From Paramyrothecium sp. XJ0827 (lineage: Eukaryota; Ascomycota; Sordariomycetes; Hypocreales; Stachybotryaceae): a stretch of DNA of 64,000 nt. The stretch is taken from positions 868,001-932,000 of the forward strand of contig JAJFPB010000005.1 of assembly GCA_020881915.1 (NCBI GenBank), written 5' to 3'. This document shows positions 1 through 11,800 of the stretch, piece after piece (position 1 is the stretch's first letter; each line of letters begins with the position of its first letter). The position numbers and the translations under genes were made by a program. The notes under the pieces are model-generated. The model worked only from the letters and a program-made list of their open reading frames with translations. It made no database searches and was not told the DNA's origin.

Positions 1-1130
1 TTTACCACTTGGGCGAGCCGAACCCAATCTCCGCGGCAGAGCTGTTCGAGCGGCTAGCACAGCTGGGATACGAAACCAAGCCCTTGCCCTGGGCTGAGTG
101 GGTTGAGATGTGGCACGATAAGCGAGGATCTGATCGAGGTGGTGACGATCCGCTCACCGTTGATATCCTCCGCGGCGGCATGCCGACTGCTGAGGGCCTG
201 AAGTCAGTCATGGTTCTGAAGGACCCAGCCACGAGGCCCATCTTGGAGCAATGCGGACTACAACGGCCGACTATTGACTGCACTATTCTGGAGAAGTACA
301 CCCGGCACTTTTACGCTAGGGGCTGGGTCTCCAAGCCTCCGCGCCGGCAAACAAACGGCGTCAACGGGGCATCTACAAAGAAGACCAAGGGACGTCTGGC
401 CGGCCGTGTTGCCGTTGTGACAGGCGCGTCGTCGGGTATTGGTGCCGCCGTGGCCGCCGGCTTGGCCAAGGAGGGTGCACACGTTGTACTGGCAGCGCGC
501 CGCACGGAAGCCCTCGAAGCCGTCAAGCGCAAGGTCGCTGGCTACGGCGGCAAGGTGCTCATCCACAAGACGGACGTGACGAAGAAGACGGACGTCGAGT
601 CGCTCATGCGCGAGGCTAGCGAAAAGCTTGGCCCCGTCGACATCCTGGTTAGCTGCGCTGGAGTCATGTACTTCACAATGATGGCCAACAACCAGACAGA
701 CGAGTGGGAACGCACCGTCGATGTCAACTGCAAGGGCCTGCTGCACTGTCTCTCTTCTACGGTGCCGGGCATGCTCAGCCGCGGCGGCGGCCACATTGTC
801 GCCATCTCCTCCGACGCGGGCCGCAAGGTGTTCCCTGGCCTAGGCGTGTACTCGGGCAGCAAGTTCTTCGTCGAGGCGACGCTGCAGAGCTTGCGCCTGG
901 AGACGGCGGGCACCGGCCTCCGCGTCACGTCGATACAGCCGGGCAACACGCAAACGGAGTTGCTGGGCATGTCGACCGACGCCGAGGCCATCAAGAAATT
1001 TGGCGAGCCATCGGGCGCCAAGGTGCTCGACCCCGAGGATGTGGCATCCTCGATCATCTACGCGGTGTGCCAGCCGCCGCATGTGGCCGTCAACGAGGTG
1101 CTCATCGAGCCTCGTGACGAGCCAATTTAA
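1..1130 (+). CDS. NRPS-like reductase, C-terminal part (thioester reductase end + SDR domain), ATRR type; 5' truncated by window
   Basis: The reading frame is open to the left edge, so only the last ~375 residues are visible. The first ~90 residues (GEPNPISAAELFERL...LGYETKPLPWAEWVEMW) match the end of a fungal thioester-reductase domain. A charged linker (NGVNGASTKKTKG) follows, then a complete short-chain dehydrogenase: TGASSGIG cofactor motif at 420-443, SCAG in place of NNAG, ISS, and catalytic YSGSK at 849-863. Reductase followed by SDR is the R1-R2 end of ATRR-type enzymes (A-T-R1-R2), which in Aspergillus reduce glycine betaine through the aldehyde to choline with NADPH. The betaine role is inferred, because the adenylation domain that would show substrate choice lies outside. 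Another NRPS-like or PKS reductase with a trailing SDR is the main alternative. The stop is at 1128-1130 and no intron is visible. Confidence 0.72.
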   Translation, partial: YHLGEPNPISAAELFERLAQLGYETKPLPWAEWVEMWHDKRGSDRGGDDPLTVDILRGGMPTAEGLKSVMVLKDPATRPILEQCGLQRPTIDCTILEKYTRHFYARGWVSKPPRRQTNGVNGASTKKTKGRLAGRVAVVTGASSGIGAAVAAGLAKEGAHVVLAARRTEALEAVKRKVAGYGGKVLIHKTDVTKKTDVESLMREASEKLGPVDILVSCAGVMYFTMMANNQTDEWERTVDVNCKGLLHCLSSTVPGMLSRGGGHIVAISSDAGRKVFPGLGVYSGSKFFVEATLQSLRLETAGTGLRVTSIQPGNTQTELLGMSTDAEAIKKFGEPSGAKVLDPEDVASSIIYAVCQPPHVAVNEVLIEPRDEPI

Positions 1131-3244
1131 AGACGCAGGGAGGGAAAGTGACGGGGCATACAAGATCTAAGTGTTCGGTTTCGTCGAGAGGATGTGGTTC
1201 TAGACATGCCTTATGTAAAAATGACTGCAATTGTAATGAAGCACATACTCGTGTCCAGAAAGGCATGATTTACTAGCGTTCTCCCGCTCCTTGACCTCGG
1301 CCCCCTTTCCGGATATGCAGTCTTGAACAGATTGCTTGGCGAATCTATTCGCAACCTGTAGCATCGCCCCACCTGTCAGCTTTTGCCGCTGGGTCACAAA
1401 GGGAAGTCATTCCCACCTCGCCCGTTTCAGATAACGACGTCGGCACTAACCGCGAGAAGTGGCAGCAAAGGGGGACCTGCCAAGGTAAGGTAGGGCTGCC
1501 AGCCAGGTAAGCATTTGACGTTTCGCGCCGCCTCCCTGCCGCCCCCCTAATGTCGCATTCTGTTTTCGCCGTCTCTTTCATAACCGCTTCCTCCTGCAAG
1601 GCGGTGGCCCTGCACCCGCACGTGGAGCAGAAACAGGAACAGGGAAGAAAACTTGTGGTTCGGAAAGGCGCTTAGATCCAGTCTGGCCAAAGGGGGTCTG
1701 CAGGGCAGGCGTGATCCGATTCGCGCTCCTGCGCGTGGACAGCGAGGATGGGGCGGGCCATGCGGTGGTCATTCTACTTGCGTGCAGGCCTGCCTTTCAA
1801 TTAATTTCAACGACGCCCCCTGCCGCCTCGGCCGATGTGGACGTTGAGCCTCAAACACGAAAGATGAGCTTGATCCACCAATCAGAACGACGCTCGCTGG
1901 GATCCGAGACCCACCAATCTGTAACACGTCCTGCAAAGTCCCTGGGGTCCCTGGCCTGGGCTTCAGGGGCGGTTGGGGGTTTATGTCGGCTGTGTTCCAG
2001 AATGCGGTGACGATGGATTCCCTCTGGGTTCCTGGCCGAGCCCGTTTGCTCAGAATTTTTTCTTCTTTCTGTCCTGTTTGCCCGCTCGTCTCTGCTAGAT
2101 GAGCAATTTCGCCAGGCCAAGGCTGGGGAGCCCTGGCAAAAATCCTCCTGCCCAATCTAGACGGCAAAGTCGGGACGGGAGAGAGAGATGAATTTCATAT
2201 TGACCGTCGTGTAAAATGTCGTCAGTAACGAATAATGCTTGTGACGGCCCTCTGACCGAATACTCACCGTGCCGGCCACGGCCACAACAAACACACACAC
2301 ACACAAACACACACACGGTTCGGTACCGAGCGATCGTGGCTGCAGTTTCGTTTGGTGTTTCTGAGATGAGATGACGGCTAAGAGATCTTGGCGGCTGCCC
2401 TCCCCCCTACCGCTGCTGCTCAGGAGTTCAGTCCAGAGCAGAGACGACCCACCCCCTGCCTCTGTCAGTTCAGGCAACCCCTGTGCATGACCCAGGCCTT
2501 GCGTGAAATGTTTAATGACGGGTTGTATATCTCGAACGCGCCTAGACTCGGTTAGCGGCCGGCCGACTTGTGCGTCCTTGAAATTTGGCAGGCCCTCCGC
2601 GCTGCAGGGATCCCGCTGCTTGTTCGTCCCAGAGTGAAATCTGCTGGACCGCTTGCACACGCCGACGACGCCCCACGACATCCGATGCGTGGGTCCCTTC
2701 ACCTGCGCGCGCCTAGACGCAGGAGTAGAAGGAGTATCAGATGAACTCCTGGCGGATAAACAGGCACAAGCACGAGCGCAAGCACATGGGCTGCAATGAC
2801 GCCAGGGTGCGAATGGGCCGAGGGGAAGACAAGGGGGGCCACTTCCACTCAGGCCCCCCCGGCTGGCTCCATCGGTCAAAGATCGTATATCAACTCGGTG
2901 TATCGCCAGCAACCGCTTCACGATCCCCTTCCCTCTCCTCTTTCACCCTTTTCTCTCACTCACTCTTCACGGACCTCGAAGGACCAGAGCTGACGTTCTT
3001 TTCTTGTACACTTGTACACCACTTTCCTTACCCAACCGCTCTCTTCACTTTCATTCGAAAAAGCCTTGACGGCTATTGCTTTCTGATCGAGCCCATCTGA
3101 CCTTTTACAGCGCTCAATCTAACCACTCTTTCCAAACAAACATACGAAATACTATTCGTTCCGCTTCTGGTCCGAAGAGCACACATTTGATTTGATTCCC
3201 AAGAATATACTTGAAAGATCACAAACCCCCACACATCAGACACC
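1131..3244. other. Gene-free intergenic region (2.1 kb)
   Basis: No coding sequence is supported. It holds the 3' flank of the reductase gene, an imperfect AC microsatellite near 2291-2316, and, just upstream of the next start, a pyrimidine-rich stretch (about 2918-2960) of the kind found in strongly expressed fungal promoters and leaders. Confidence 0.6.
2291..2316. repeat. Imperfect (AC)n microsatellite
   Basis: Two AC runs are interrupted by one AAA, giving about 26 bases of simple repeat in the intergenic region. This is directly visible and probably length-variable. Confidence 0.9.
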
Positions 3245-4477
3245 ATGAACCGTCTCGCTACTCTCGCCGCCTTCGTGCCCCTCGTGGCCGCCCACGGCTT
3301 CATCCGCACCCCTGCCCCCCGCCAGCCTGGTGATGCCTACAAGGCCACCTGCGGTGACCAGCCCTTCTACCAGCAGAGCTCCGACATCAACGGCAACGTC
3401 CAGGGCATCCTGCAGGTTGTCGGCAACAGCTTCGACGACTCCGCTTGCAACCTGTGGCTCTGCAAGGGTTTCCAGTTCGACGACAACACCGCCAACGTCC
3501 ACTCCTTCTCCCTGGGTGAGACCATTGACTTTGATGTCAACATTGCCGCCCCCCACACCGGTATTGCCAACGTCTCCGTTGTCAAGACCAGCACCAACTC
3601 CATCATCGGCACTCCCCTGATCGAGTTCGACAACTACGCCGCCAACGCTGGTGTCGCCGCCAACAACAGTGCCTTCAGCGTCACCCTGCCCGCTGACCTT
3701 GAGGGCGAGTGCACCACCGCTGGTGACTGTGTCCTCCAGTGGTACTGGGACGCCGCCGACATCAACCAGACCTACGAGTCTTGCGTTGACTTCACCGTCG
3801 GTGGCTCTGGCAACACCCCCACTGAGCCTGAGACCCCAGCCAGCAGCGCTGCCCCTACCGCTGCTCCTACCCCCGCCCCCAGCTCTGTCACCGAGGCCGC
3901 CCCTGCCCCTACCTCCGCTACCGAGATCATCACCACTGAGATTGTCCCTACCCCTTCCTCTACCCCCGCCCCTGAGCCTGAGCAGCCCGAGCCCGAGCAG
4001 CCCGGTGAGGGTGACGAGGAGGATGACGAGTGCCCCGCTGATGACGAGGATGATGAGGAGCTCCCCGAGGAGGGTGAGGATGATGAGTGCCCTGCCGAGG
4101 AGGATGACGAAGAGCTTCCCGAGGAGGGTGAGGATGATGAGTGCCCCGCCGACGAGGACGAGGAGGAGGAGCTTCCTGAGGAGGACGACGAGTGCCCCGC
4201 TGACGAGGAGGATGATGAGCTTCCCGAGGAGGGTGAGGATGACGAGTGCCCTGCCGATGAGGAGGAGGAGGAGGGCGACTACGAGGATGAGCCCGAGCCC
4301 ACCAACGCTGCTCCCGCTCCTGCCCCTAGCGTCACCAACAAGGTCGTTGTGCCCACCACCCAGGCCGCCGCCCGCCCTACTACCTTCAGCACCATCATCC
4401 GTGAGGTGACTGTGACCAAGGAGGGTCCCACCGTCACCGTCACTGCCCCCGGCTCTGCCGAGTGCACCACCGCTTAA
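3245..4477 (+). CDS. AA16-like lytic polysaccharide monooxygenase (LPMO) with acidic Cys-repeat tail
   Basis: A 410-residue single-exon secreted protein. The signal peptide (residues 1-16, ends LVAA) leaves an N-terminal His (H17, HGFIRTPAPR), the first ligand of an LPMO copper histidine brace. The second brace histidine is H104 (APHTG), and Y177 (QTYESCVDF) is a likely axial residue. The blocks CNLWLCKGF, APHTGIANVSV, VLQWYWDA and QTYESCVDF fit the AA16 family (chitin-binding type 4 / LPMO fold), whose characterised member oxidises cellulose. After residue ~185 the protein changes to a Pro/Thr/Ser linker, then a very acidic block with five DECPA units (Cys codons from 4031 to 4249), then a PTTFSTIIREVTVT-like end. 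No hydrophobic GPI signal is present. Fold and copper site are fairly sure; substrate is not. The codons are strongly C-ending, as in highly expressed genes. Confidence 0.82.
   Translation: MNRLATLAAFVPLVAAHGFIRTPAPRQPGDAYKATCGDQPFYQQSSDINGNVQGILQVVGNSFDDSACNLWLCKGFQFDDNTANVHSFSLGETIDFDVNIAAPHTGIANVSVVKTSTNSIIGTPLIEFDNYAANAGVAANNSAFSVTLPADLEGECTTAGDCVLQWYWDAADINQTYESCVDFTVGGSGNTPTEPETPASSAAPTAAPTPAPSSVTEAAPAPTSATEIITTEIVPTPSSTPAPEPEQPEPEQPGEGDEEDDECPADDEDDEELPEEGEDDECPAEEDDEELPEEGEDDECPADEDEEEELPEEDDECPADEEDDELPEEGEDDECPADEEEEEGDYEDEPEPTNAAPAPAPSVTNKVVVPTTQAAARPTTFSTIIREVTVTKEGPTVTVTAPGSAECTTA
4015..4290 (+). repeat. Acidic DECPA repeats in the AA16-like gene
   Basis: Five copies of a unit DECPA-(D/E)n-ELPEEGED of about 16-19 residues, encoded by GAG/GAT/GAC-rich DNA. 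Each copy has one Cys. Spacing varies slightly between copies, as expected from slippage or unequal exchange. Confidence 0.9.
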
Positions 4478-4967
4478 GACGCTCGCCGCGTGTTAAGAAA
4501 GCCGTCAGGGGCTAAAGAAGCCTGGGATATGAGCATGGCGCAATGGCGCGATCACATTTCAAGTAAATATTATTTTTTGGGTAGTCCTCCTGTGGAGGCT
4601 GTCATTTCAATGTAAAACATTTGAGAGAACTTTTTCGAGATGCCACTTGTATGATTAGTGAAGTCGTACTCATGTAGAAGAATGAAAACCAGACGAAGCA
4701 CGACGTTGGAAACTCGACTCATTTGGTGATCGACTTGGTGCAGTGATCGGCACGCACTGAGAGATCTACGGCCTGCTTGGGTTTGCAAAGAACCACGATT
4801 CGCGATGTAGATCGATGTGATTTGCATAACTCGTGCTGGATTCTGGTGTAGAGGTTGTGTGCTCATTACAATCAGATGTGTGCATGGGTGTTCACTGAAA
4901 CCAGCGTGGTACCGGCATTGTCGCAGGCATCTTGACACCAAATTTGTCCTCCACCAATAAGAAACAA
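4478..4967. other. Intergenic, 3' flank of AA16-like gene
   Basis: About 490 bases with no supported gene. It holds the untranslated end of the AA16-like gene and the upstream flank of the tRNA gene. Confidence 0.6.
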
Positions 4968-5039
4968 TCCGATATGGTGTAGTGGCTAACATCGCTCGCT
5001 CTCACCGAGCAGCCCTGGGTTCGATTCCCAGTATCGGAG
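4968..5039 (+). tRNA. tRNA-Glu (anticodon CTC)
   Basis: A 72-base cloverleaf. The acceptor TCCGATA pairs with TATCGGA (5032-5038), with G as discriminator. The anticodon stem GCTCG/CGAGC encloses the loop CTCTCAC, so the anticodon is CTC, reading GAG. The T arm is CTGGG-TTCGATT-CCCAG. The sequence closely resembles fungal tRNA-Glu genes such as that of yeast. There is no intron, and the A and B box promoter elements are internal. Confidence 0.95.
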
Positions 5040-5047
5040 AACCTTTC

Positions 5048-5052
5048 TTTTT
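5048..5052 (+). terminator. RNA polymerase III terminator of the tRNA gene
   Basis: A T5 run (preceded by TTTC) nine bases after the tRNA discriminator base, the expected position for Pol III termination. Confidence 0.75.
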
Positions 5053-6518
5053 GTCTCCATCGACGTCCTAGATATGGCAATTTTTTTGTTCTTCGGAGCA
5101 GTGGCAGCTAGCGAGTCGAGCGCACGTCGAAAGTTGTTGACAGCTCCTCATCGAATCGTGTCTGTGTTTTGTCAGCTTGCGTTGTCCAACACTACAGTGA
5201 CTCGTGGTCAACCCTCATTGAAAAGCCGAGGACGTAGCTGCAAGTACTGTACTTTTCGATATACTAACCTATTGCTCTAGACATTACCATCATTCGCTAT
5301 GACGTCGCAATCGGCCCTCGTGGATAAGCTCATATCTTGGTTGAAGTTTGCGAGTAGCGGCGGGCGTCGGACCCTCGGGCGGCACGGACGTCGGCCCTTC
5401 CCCTAGCTGGAGGCCCATTTAAACTTGTGGGGAGAAGGTGGACAATGCGAACTGATCTGCCATAGTGATGCGCCTGTGATGATCAATGATAGACATAACA
5501 CCCTGATACGGCTTTTCAAGTCCGCAGTCGACGTAAAAGCTGGGTCTAGTTGTGGTCTTGGTAGTGGTGTTTGCGGTTGATGATGTTCGTTGTGGCGTGA
5601 CGCTCTTCCTTGTCTTGTCCAAGCCCGCTGCCCGGACACACGATCCTGCCAGCCTGGCTGTGACCTACAAGAAAACTGATGAAACCCTGGATACGTGTCT
5701 GATGGAAATAGTCGGACCTGGAGCGAAGCCAATGGTGTTTCTGCGGAGGTCGGTGTCTGTTCTGCGTGATGGGTTCAGTCAGCACGACCCTTGCTCGCGA
5801 TCGACATTTATAGACAAGAGTATCTAGGAGGGGTTCGATAACTGTTCCCACGGAGCTTTCCTCTCTGGGATATTGGCACTGGTTCATGTTGGACGAAACA
5901 ACGTGGGTGGTTGTTTACATGGTGCTCGAGGAGGTTCTGCGTCAACCTCCGCCGTGCTTCTCGATGAATTCCGAATTGAGTTTGATCGCTCACTGATAAG
6001 CTCGTCTGTAACGCCATCCTATCACAGGCAAAGACGACCCTCCGCCCAGACGCCACGATGGAGGGTTGCGGCAGGGGAGACGTAACGTGGAGGATGATCA
6101 GGGGAAAAAGGTGGAGCTGAGGGTGGGCTGCGGGAGACGGGACCCAAAAGGAAGCGTCGGACCATCGGTGCTTCTATATTGGGATCCTCCATCCACGTAA
6201 GGTACGGTAGGGTATATCTACCTTAAACATGGCCGATACCTTTCTCTGAGCTTTTGTTCCGAATTCCTTTTTCTTTTCCCTGTAAGCATCGTATTGTATA
6301 TATTTCATCTCTTTGTCTATCCTTTATTTGTCGCTCCTTGCCGCTTCCTGTTGAATCAGACGTCTTTGCATCCCCTGTGATGCATCCGATCCTTTGTTGC
6401 ACCTTGTGATACCACCGCAGTCTTGTTACAACGCTTTGTACAAATCGAGCTCAGCGGCTCTCTCGCTGTAAATAATTTCACGCACCTTGCCGTTCGATTG
6501 GATCCTAAACATACGACC
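5053..6518. other. Gene-free region between tRNA-Glu and the ASST gene
   Basis: About 1.47 kb. The open frames here are short, overlap on both strands and show no recognisable domain or codon bias. The last ~300 bases (TATATT near 6173, T-rich stretch 6260-6330) look like the promoter and leader of the gene starting at 6519. Confidence 0.55.
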
Positions 6519-8425
6519 ATGAGGAGGCTGTCGCCATCAGTAGCAGTAACCGCGGCCGTCCTTTGCGCTACCTCCGTCCTCGCCGACATCACACTCTTCT
6601 CCAACGTCGAGGAGTTCAACAAGATCGCCGATGGCGCCCAGGGCTTCCCTAGCCAGCGCTTTCGTTCCTCCGACATTGTCGCCCCTGTTTTCCAGGTCAA
6701 CTCATGGGACCCGGACGGCATCGACGATGCGCCCTACATCTTCATCGGCTCCGTCTACGGCGAGCGAAAGGCCGGTCCTATGATTCTCGACGCTCGCGAC
6801 CTCAGCCTCGTCTATGCCGACCAGCGTTATGAAAATACGTATTGCTCCGACGTCCAGGAGATCAACGGCACCCGCTACTTCGCCTTCTGGGAGGGCGGAC
6901 ACACGCGCGGCCACGCCAACGGACACTGCCACCTGTACGATGAAAACTACCATCTCAAGTACAAGGTCACAGCCAAGGGTCTCGAGGGCGCTTTGGCCGA
7001 CATGCATGAGATGTCCATTACACACGACGGCAATGTCATCTTCTCTACATACTTCAACATCCCTTTCAACTGCTCTCGCGTCGGCGGCCCGGAGGACGCG
7101 CTCCTCATGGACAGCGGGTTTCAAGAAGTCGATCCTGTCACTAACGAGCTTGTGTTTGACTGGTCTGCCGCCAAGCACTTTGATGTGGCCGACACCTTTG
7201 CGCGCTACGATAAGGGCTACGGCGTGGGCCCGGACTCAGGCTTCGACTTTTTCCACATCAACTCCATTCGTAAGGTGCGTAAGAAGGCTGCGGTGGTAGA
7301 TCGCGTGGATAGCTGCTCATGATTGTGATGTAGACCCGAGACGGCAACTACTTGGTGTCGGCTCGTCACATGTCCTTCATCACCCTCATCAGTGGGGAGA
7401 CTGGCGACCCCATTTGGGTCCTCGGCGGTAAACGCAATCAATTCAACGACCTGAGCGACGGTAAGGCCACCAACATCGGCTGGCAGCATGACGCCCGTTT
7501 CTTCCAAGATGATGAGACCCAAATCACCCTCTTCGACAACCACGGCCAGTCTACCGGCCCCTGCGAACACGACAAATGCAACACCCGCGGCTTGCATCTA
7601 CAAATCGACGCAGAAGCTATGACCGCCCGCGTCGTCCAGGAATACTTCCACCCGCAGGGGATCGACTCGGGTGCCATGGGAGGCTTTCAAACACTGGAGA
7701 ACGGCAACGCTATGGTTGGCTGGGGGTACAATCCTGGATTTGTCGAGTTCAGGCCCGACGGCACACCGGTACTCGATGTACAGCGAGGAAGACTGGGAAA
7801 GGAACTTGGGGATATGTTTGCCTACCGTGTCAGCAAGGGCCGTTGGACGGGTCGTCCCACGTGGCCACCAAGTTTGGCCATTGACGCGCCTGAGCAAAGC
7901 ACCATGAACGCTACCATCTACGTCTCGTGGAACGGCGCCACGGATGTCGCTGGATGGGCTATCGTAGGTTTCCACAAACACCTTATAATTCATGAAATGC
8001 TCACATGACTGCAGCTCGGCTCAGACAATGCTACTACAGTCAACGGTCACGCAAACTTTATTGCTTCCGCTAATCGAACGGGCTTCGAGACAGAAATTTA
8101 CCTCGGCATCAACCGCACCAACCGCTACATCGGTGCTGCCGCCCTGGATGCTGACGGAGCGGTTCTCGGCTCCTCCTACGTTTTCGATATGGATAATGGT
8201 CAGCCTGTCATGATGGCCAGCGACATCACAAGCGTCTACCCGCCGACCTCTCCTAAGGCGAGTAGCGGAGAAGAAGTGGCTTTGAGCGGGCGCAGCCTCA
8301 CCGTGGGCGTGGGCGCTCTGGCGGCGATGGGCTTGGCCTTTTACGTGGGGAGGTACTTTTGGGTGAGGAGATCTTGCGTGAGTGAAGAAAAGGGTCGATA
8401 TAAGAGAGTCGGCCTGGAGGATTAA
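6519..8425 (+). CDS. ASST-family (arylsulfotransferase-like) secreted/membrane protein
   Basis: Three exons, 6519-7274, 7334-7963 and 8015-8425, give 598 residues. The introns of 59 and 51 nt have GTGCGT...TAG and GTAGGT...CAG ends. The product starts with a signal peptide (MRRLSPSVAVTAAVLCATSVLA) and ends with a hydrophobic segment (LTVGVGALAAMGLAFYVG) plus a basic cytosolic tail. Blocks such as SVYGERKAGPMILDARDLSLVY, DMHEMSITHDGNVIFSTYF, DFFHINSIRK, WVLGGKRNQF and MGGFQTLENGNAMVGWG are typical of the fungal ASST family (Pfam Arylsulfotran_2, a beta-propeller). Family members are named after bacterial arylsulfate sulfotransferases, but fungal activity is mostly untested, so the reaction is unproven. 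Many NxT/S sites support an extracellular location. Confidence 0.88.
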
Positions 8426-8875
8426 AGCAGGGGCAAGGTCAAGGTTTTGAATATGGGTCGTTGCATGGGAAGGGCGTTTTGGGCGAATTTGGCGGCGTCT
8501 ATAAATCATATTTTTTGCGTTGGATCTCATTCGCCGCCCTCCTAGCTATGCCTAGGATTGTAGACTTGCAATAGACACCCAAGTTCACACATTCATAGTG
8601 CATTCTTGCCCATTCTTGTGGTGAAAGAGCAATATGTGCCAAGTGACGAGGAGGAGCTGCGGTGTGGGTTTCTCCGCTCCGTGCTCGCAAGCTGCCAGAT
8701 GGCGGGCCAATAAGGGCAGCCCTATTTCGGGTGCTCACCTCTCCACTGACATAACACTCACACCGCAACGCGAGTGTTCACGCGTTTGCTCTTCCTTTGC
8801 GGAGAGCTCCACGCGCTTTCATCATTGCTCCTGTGCTTTTTTGCTACTGCTAAACCCCAACATGAGCTTTTTGTG
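8426..8875. other. Intergenic, upstream of RdRP gene
   Basis: About 450 bases with no supported gene. An in-frame open stretch runs from 8774 into the RdRP gene, but its residues (Leu/Phe/Cys-rich) look non-coding. The first ATG with protein-like sequence is 8876. Confidence 0.5.
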
Positions 8876-11800
8876 ATGTCTACAAACCAAGAGAAACCTG
8901 CCCTCCTGGATTACCTCCGCAGGTTGGAGGACGAGTATGGGCTCGCAATTCTCCCAGATGTCACACTCACCCCGAGTAAGATACGGGGGGCCTCGCCGTC
9001 TGATGAGCCAACCCGGGTGCAACTGATCTACAAACGCATCCATCAGCTCTATTACCAAGACACTGGACAATTGGACAAAAGGCTAGGAGACTTTCGAGCA
9101 ATGGCGCAACGCCCGGCCCCACATCGGAATGGGGCAGAGAAACGGGCCGCTTTACAGAAGTATCTCCTAGCCTGCCTCCAAGACCAATCATGTGGGAACA
9201 AGAGGCACTCACCAGAGACGCCGGCGCAAGGCCAGAAGAGGAGCAGGAGAATCCGCGAGCAGAGTACGCCCGTCTTCGACCTGGACGCTATTCCCGTTCG
9301 TTCGAATCACAGCCCCCTTCATGCTGAAGCAGCTCCTTCGAAGTCGTTCCTGACTTCGCGTCACAAGTCTGGTGTGACTTCCGCCAACACCTCGTTTACA
9401 TCAATTGCTTCAACTGCAGTCTATGATGGGATAGACACTGCACAGACAAGCTTCTCTTCTGACATTTCGGGACCTACTCGGCGAAGCCTTACTAAGGCAC
9501 TTCAAGACTCAATCTCATCTAACGCCTTGTCAAGAGGCAGTTCGGCCATCGCAACACATTCTAACCTTCGACAGATTTCCAATCCCGACCCATTATATCT
9601 GTCCCACCAAACGAACCGCTCAACTGATGTCATTGACCTTACCGGAGATGACACACCTACACGTGGACAACTTGCGACCTCAGTGGAAGAACGCCTGAGG
9701 TTGACCTGGCGTAAGACCCCCCATCCTAGATATGACCTTCGCTAACCAAGCAAAGCTGCCGACATGCCTGGGCTTGTGGAAGCGCCTCTAGCCGTCCAAT
9801 GGGAGGCAAGTCGTATTCTCCTTGAAAGTGATGTCACATTTAATCACTTTGAATTGGCTTACGAGCCGACGGATTCATGGCATCGACAACTGAGAATGAG
9901 GGCGAAGCTGGAGAGACTGTTGAAGCCTCTTGGTAAAAGCTTGCCTCTACCGAGTGACGAAAATGCTTGGGATGCCGCTGTTAGCAACAGTGTCGTGTCC
10001 AACAGAATGCCGCATTACTCGGTAGACCTTGATTTCAGCAACGAAACTTCTGGTCCACTACTGAAAGTGCGTTTGCAACGTCTAAAGTTGGACCTGGGTC
10101 ATCGCTTCGCACGACGCTTTGGGTCTGATCGTTTGCTCGAAGTCAATATCCCCCAGCCGGACAAGACAGACAACCTGCCCAAGCACCTCCAATCTGACAA
10201 AGGTCTCGTCAACAAGGTAGTTGGATGGCTGACACGAGAACCACACAATTTTCTGGGCCGCCTTTGGGTCGCCATCTACGTCCGGGATAGCAAGAAAAAT
10301 GGAAGAAAACCGAGACCATACGAACTTCCATCGCCAGACAGGCAAGTTACGTACTTGCAGCAGATCTACTTCTTCGCCATTGATGGACATAGCTTTCGTC
10401 ACCCATTGATACCTGGCTCCCTTCCTCCCATTGAAGATGCACAATCTCTCGCTCGTCGTACTAAGGTCTCCCTGAGTGACTTACTTGTTTGGGCCATTAA
10501 TTGGCAACAAAACAAGTCCCAGCACCCGCTTAAGCTGTTCAGCCGCCTCGCACTCAGTAAGTCTTTGGAATCCTTTGGACAGCGTCTCAGCACTCACAGA
10601 TCTCAGGTCTAAGTCGGACACATCCCACGGTTGTTCTAGAAAAACACCAGATTCTCAGGATGGAAAATGATATCGGGACACACAACATCATGAATGATGG
10701 GGCGGGGCGTATGTCCCTGAGCCTAGCCAGGAAAATTGCCGAAAAGTTGGGCATGGCTCCTGAAAGCAGTCCTTTCGCATATCAAGCACGTATTGGAAGT
10801 GCCAAAGGCATGTGGATCGTGGATATTGGCAAAGATGCGCCGAAAGGAGACTGGATTGAGATATATCCTAGCCAAAGCAAATGGGTATGTGATTTTGAGG
10901 ACGTCCATCACAGGACGTTTGAGGTCAAAGATTATCCGCGTGGTCTCAAGTCTGCGGCATTGAACCAGCAGTTCGTGCCCGTACTGGAGGACCGATCACT
11001 GGATTCTGGAACCATGCGGGGTGTTATTGCACATCACTTGGCCAAAGGCCTCCAGGCCGAACTGGACACAGATTTAAGTGCAATGGATGATCCTGGCGAC
11101 TTTCGCCTCTGGCTGCAGCAGCACCGTTCCGGCGCCGACGAAAGGCTTTCCTACATCCCCTTCACAGGCGGACTACCCAGCAGAGACGAGGATTCTCTCG
11201 CATTACTAGTCGACTCTGGCTTTGATCCCAAAAGGCTTCGGTTTATGCAAGACAGAATTCGAGATCTCAAAGAGCAACGAAGCAGGAATCTATCCGAAAG
11301 ACTGAACATCACGATTCCATGTTGCGCGTATCTCCTCATGATTCCCGACTTCTGGTCCATTCTCGAGGAAGGAGAGGTTCATGTCTCGTTCTCATCGCAG
11401 TTCCAGGTCGATGGCTTCTGCGATACACTCCTCGAAGGTATGGACATCATTGTGGCCAGGGCTCCGGCGCACTTTCCGAGCGACATGCAAAAGGTCAAAG
11501 CAGTGTCTAGAGAAGGCCTTCGAAAGTTGAAGGATGTTATCATCTTCTCGACAAAAGGTGAGACGCCATTGGCAGATAAATTGTCTGGTGGAGATTACGA
11601 TGGCGACCGCGCATGGGTTTGCTGGGACCCTAAAATTGTCAATAACTTCCATAGTGCGCCGGTGCCTGAGCATGTGGACCTTTTCGAGGAAGGCTTTTTA
11701 CGAAAGTCTCAGCTCAGCTTCGACACCCTTGCGAAGAGAGCCCGGCAGTCCTCCAACTCCGAATGCACAGAATTTATGTACGAAGCATTTACCTTCAACA

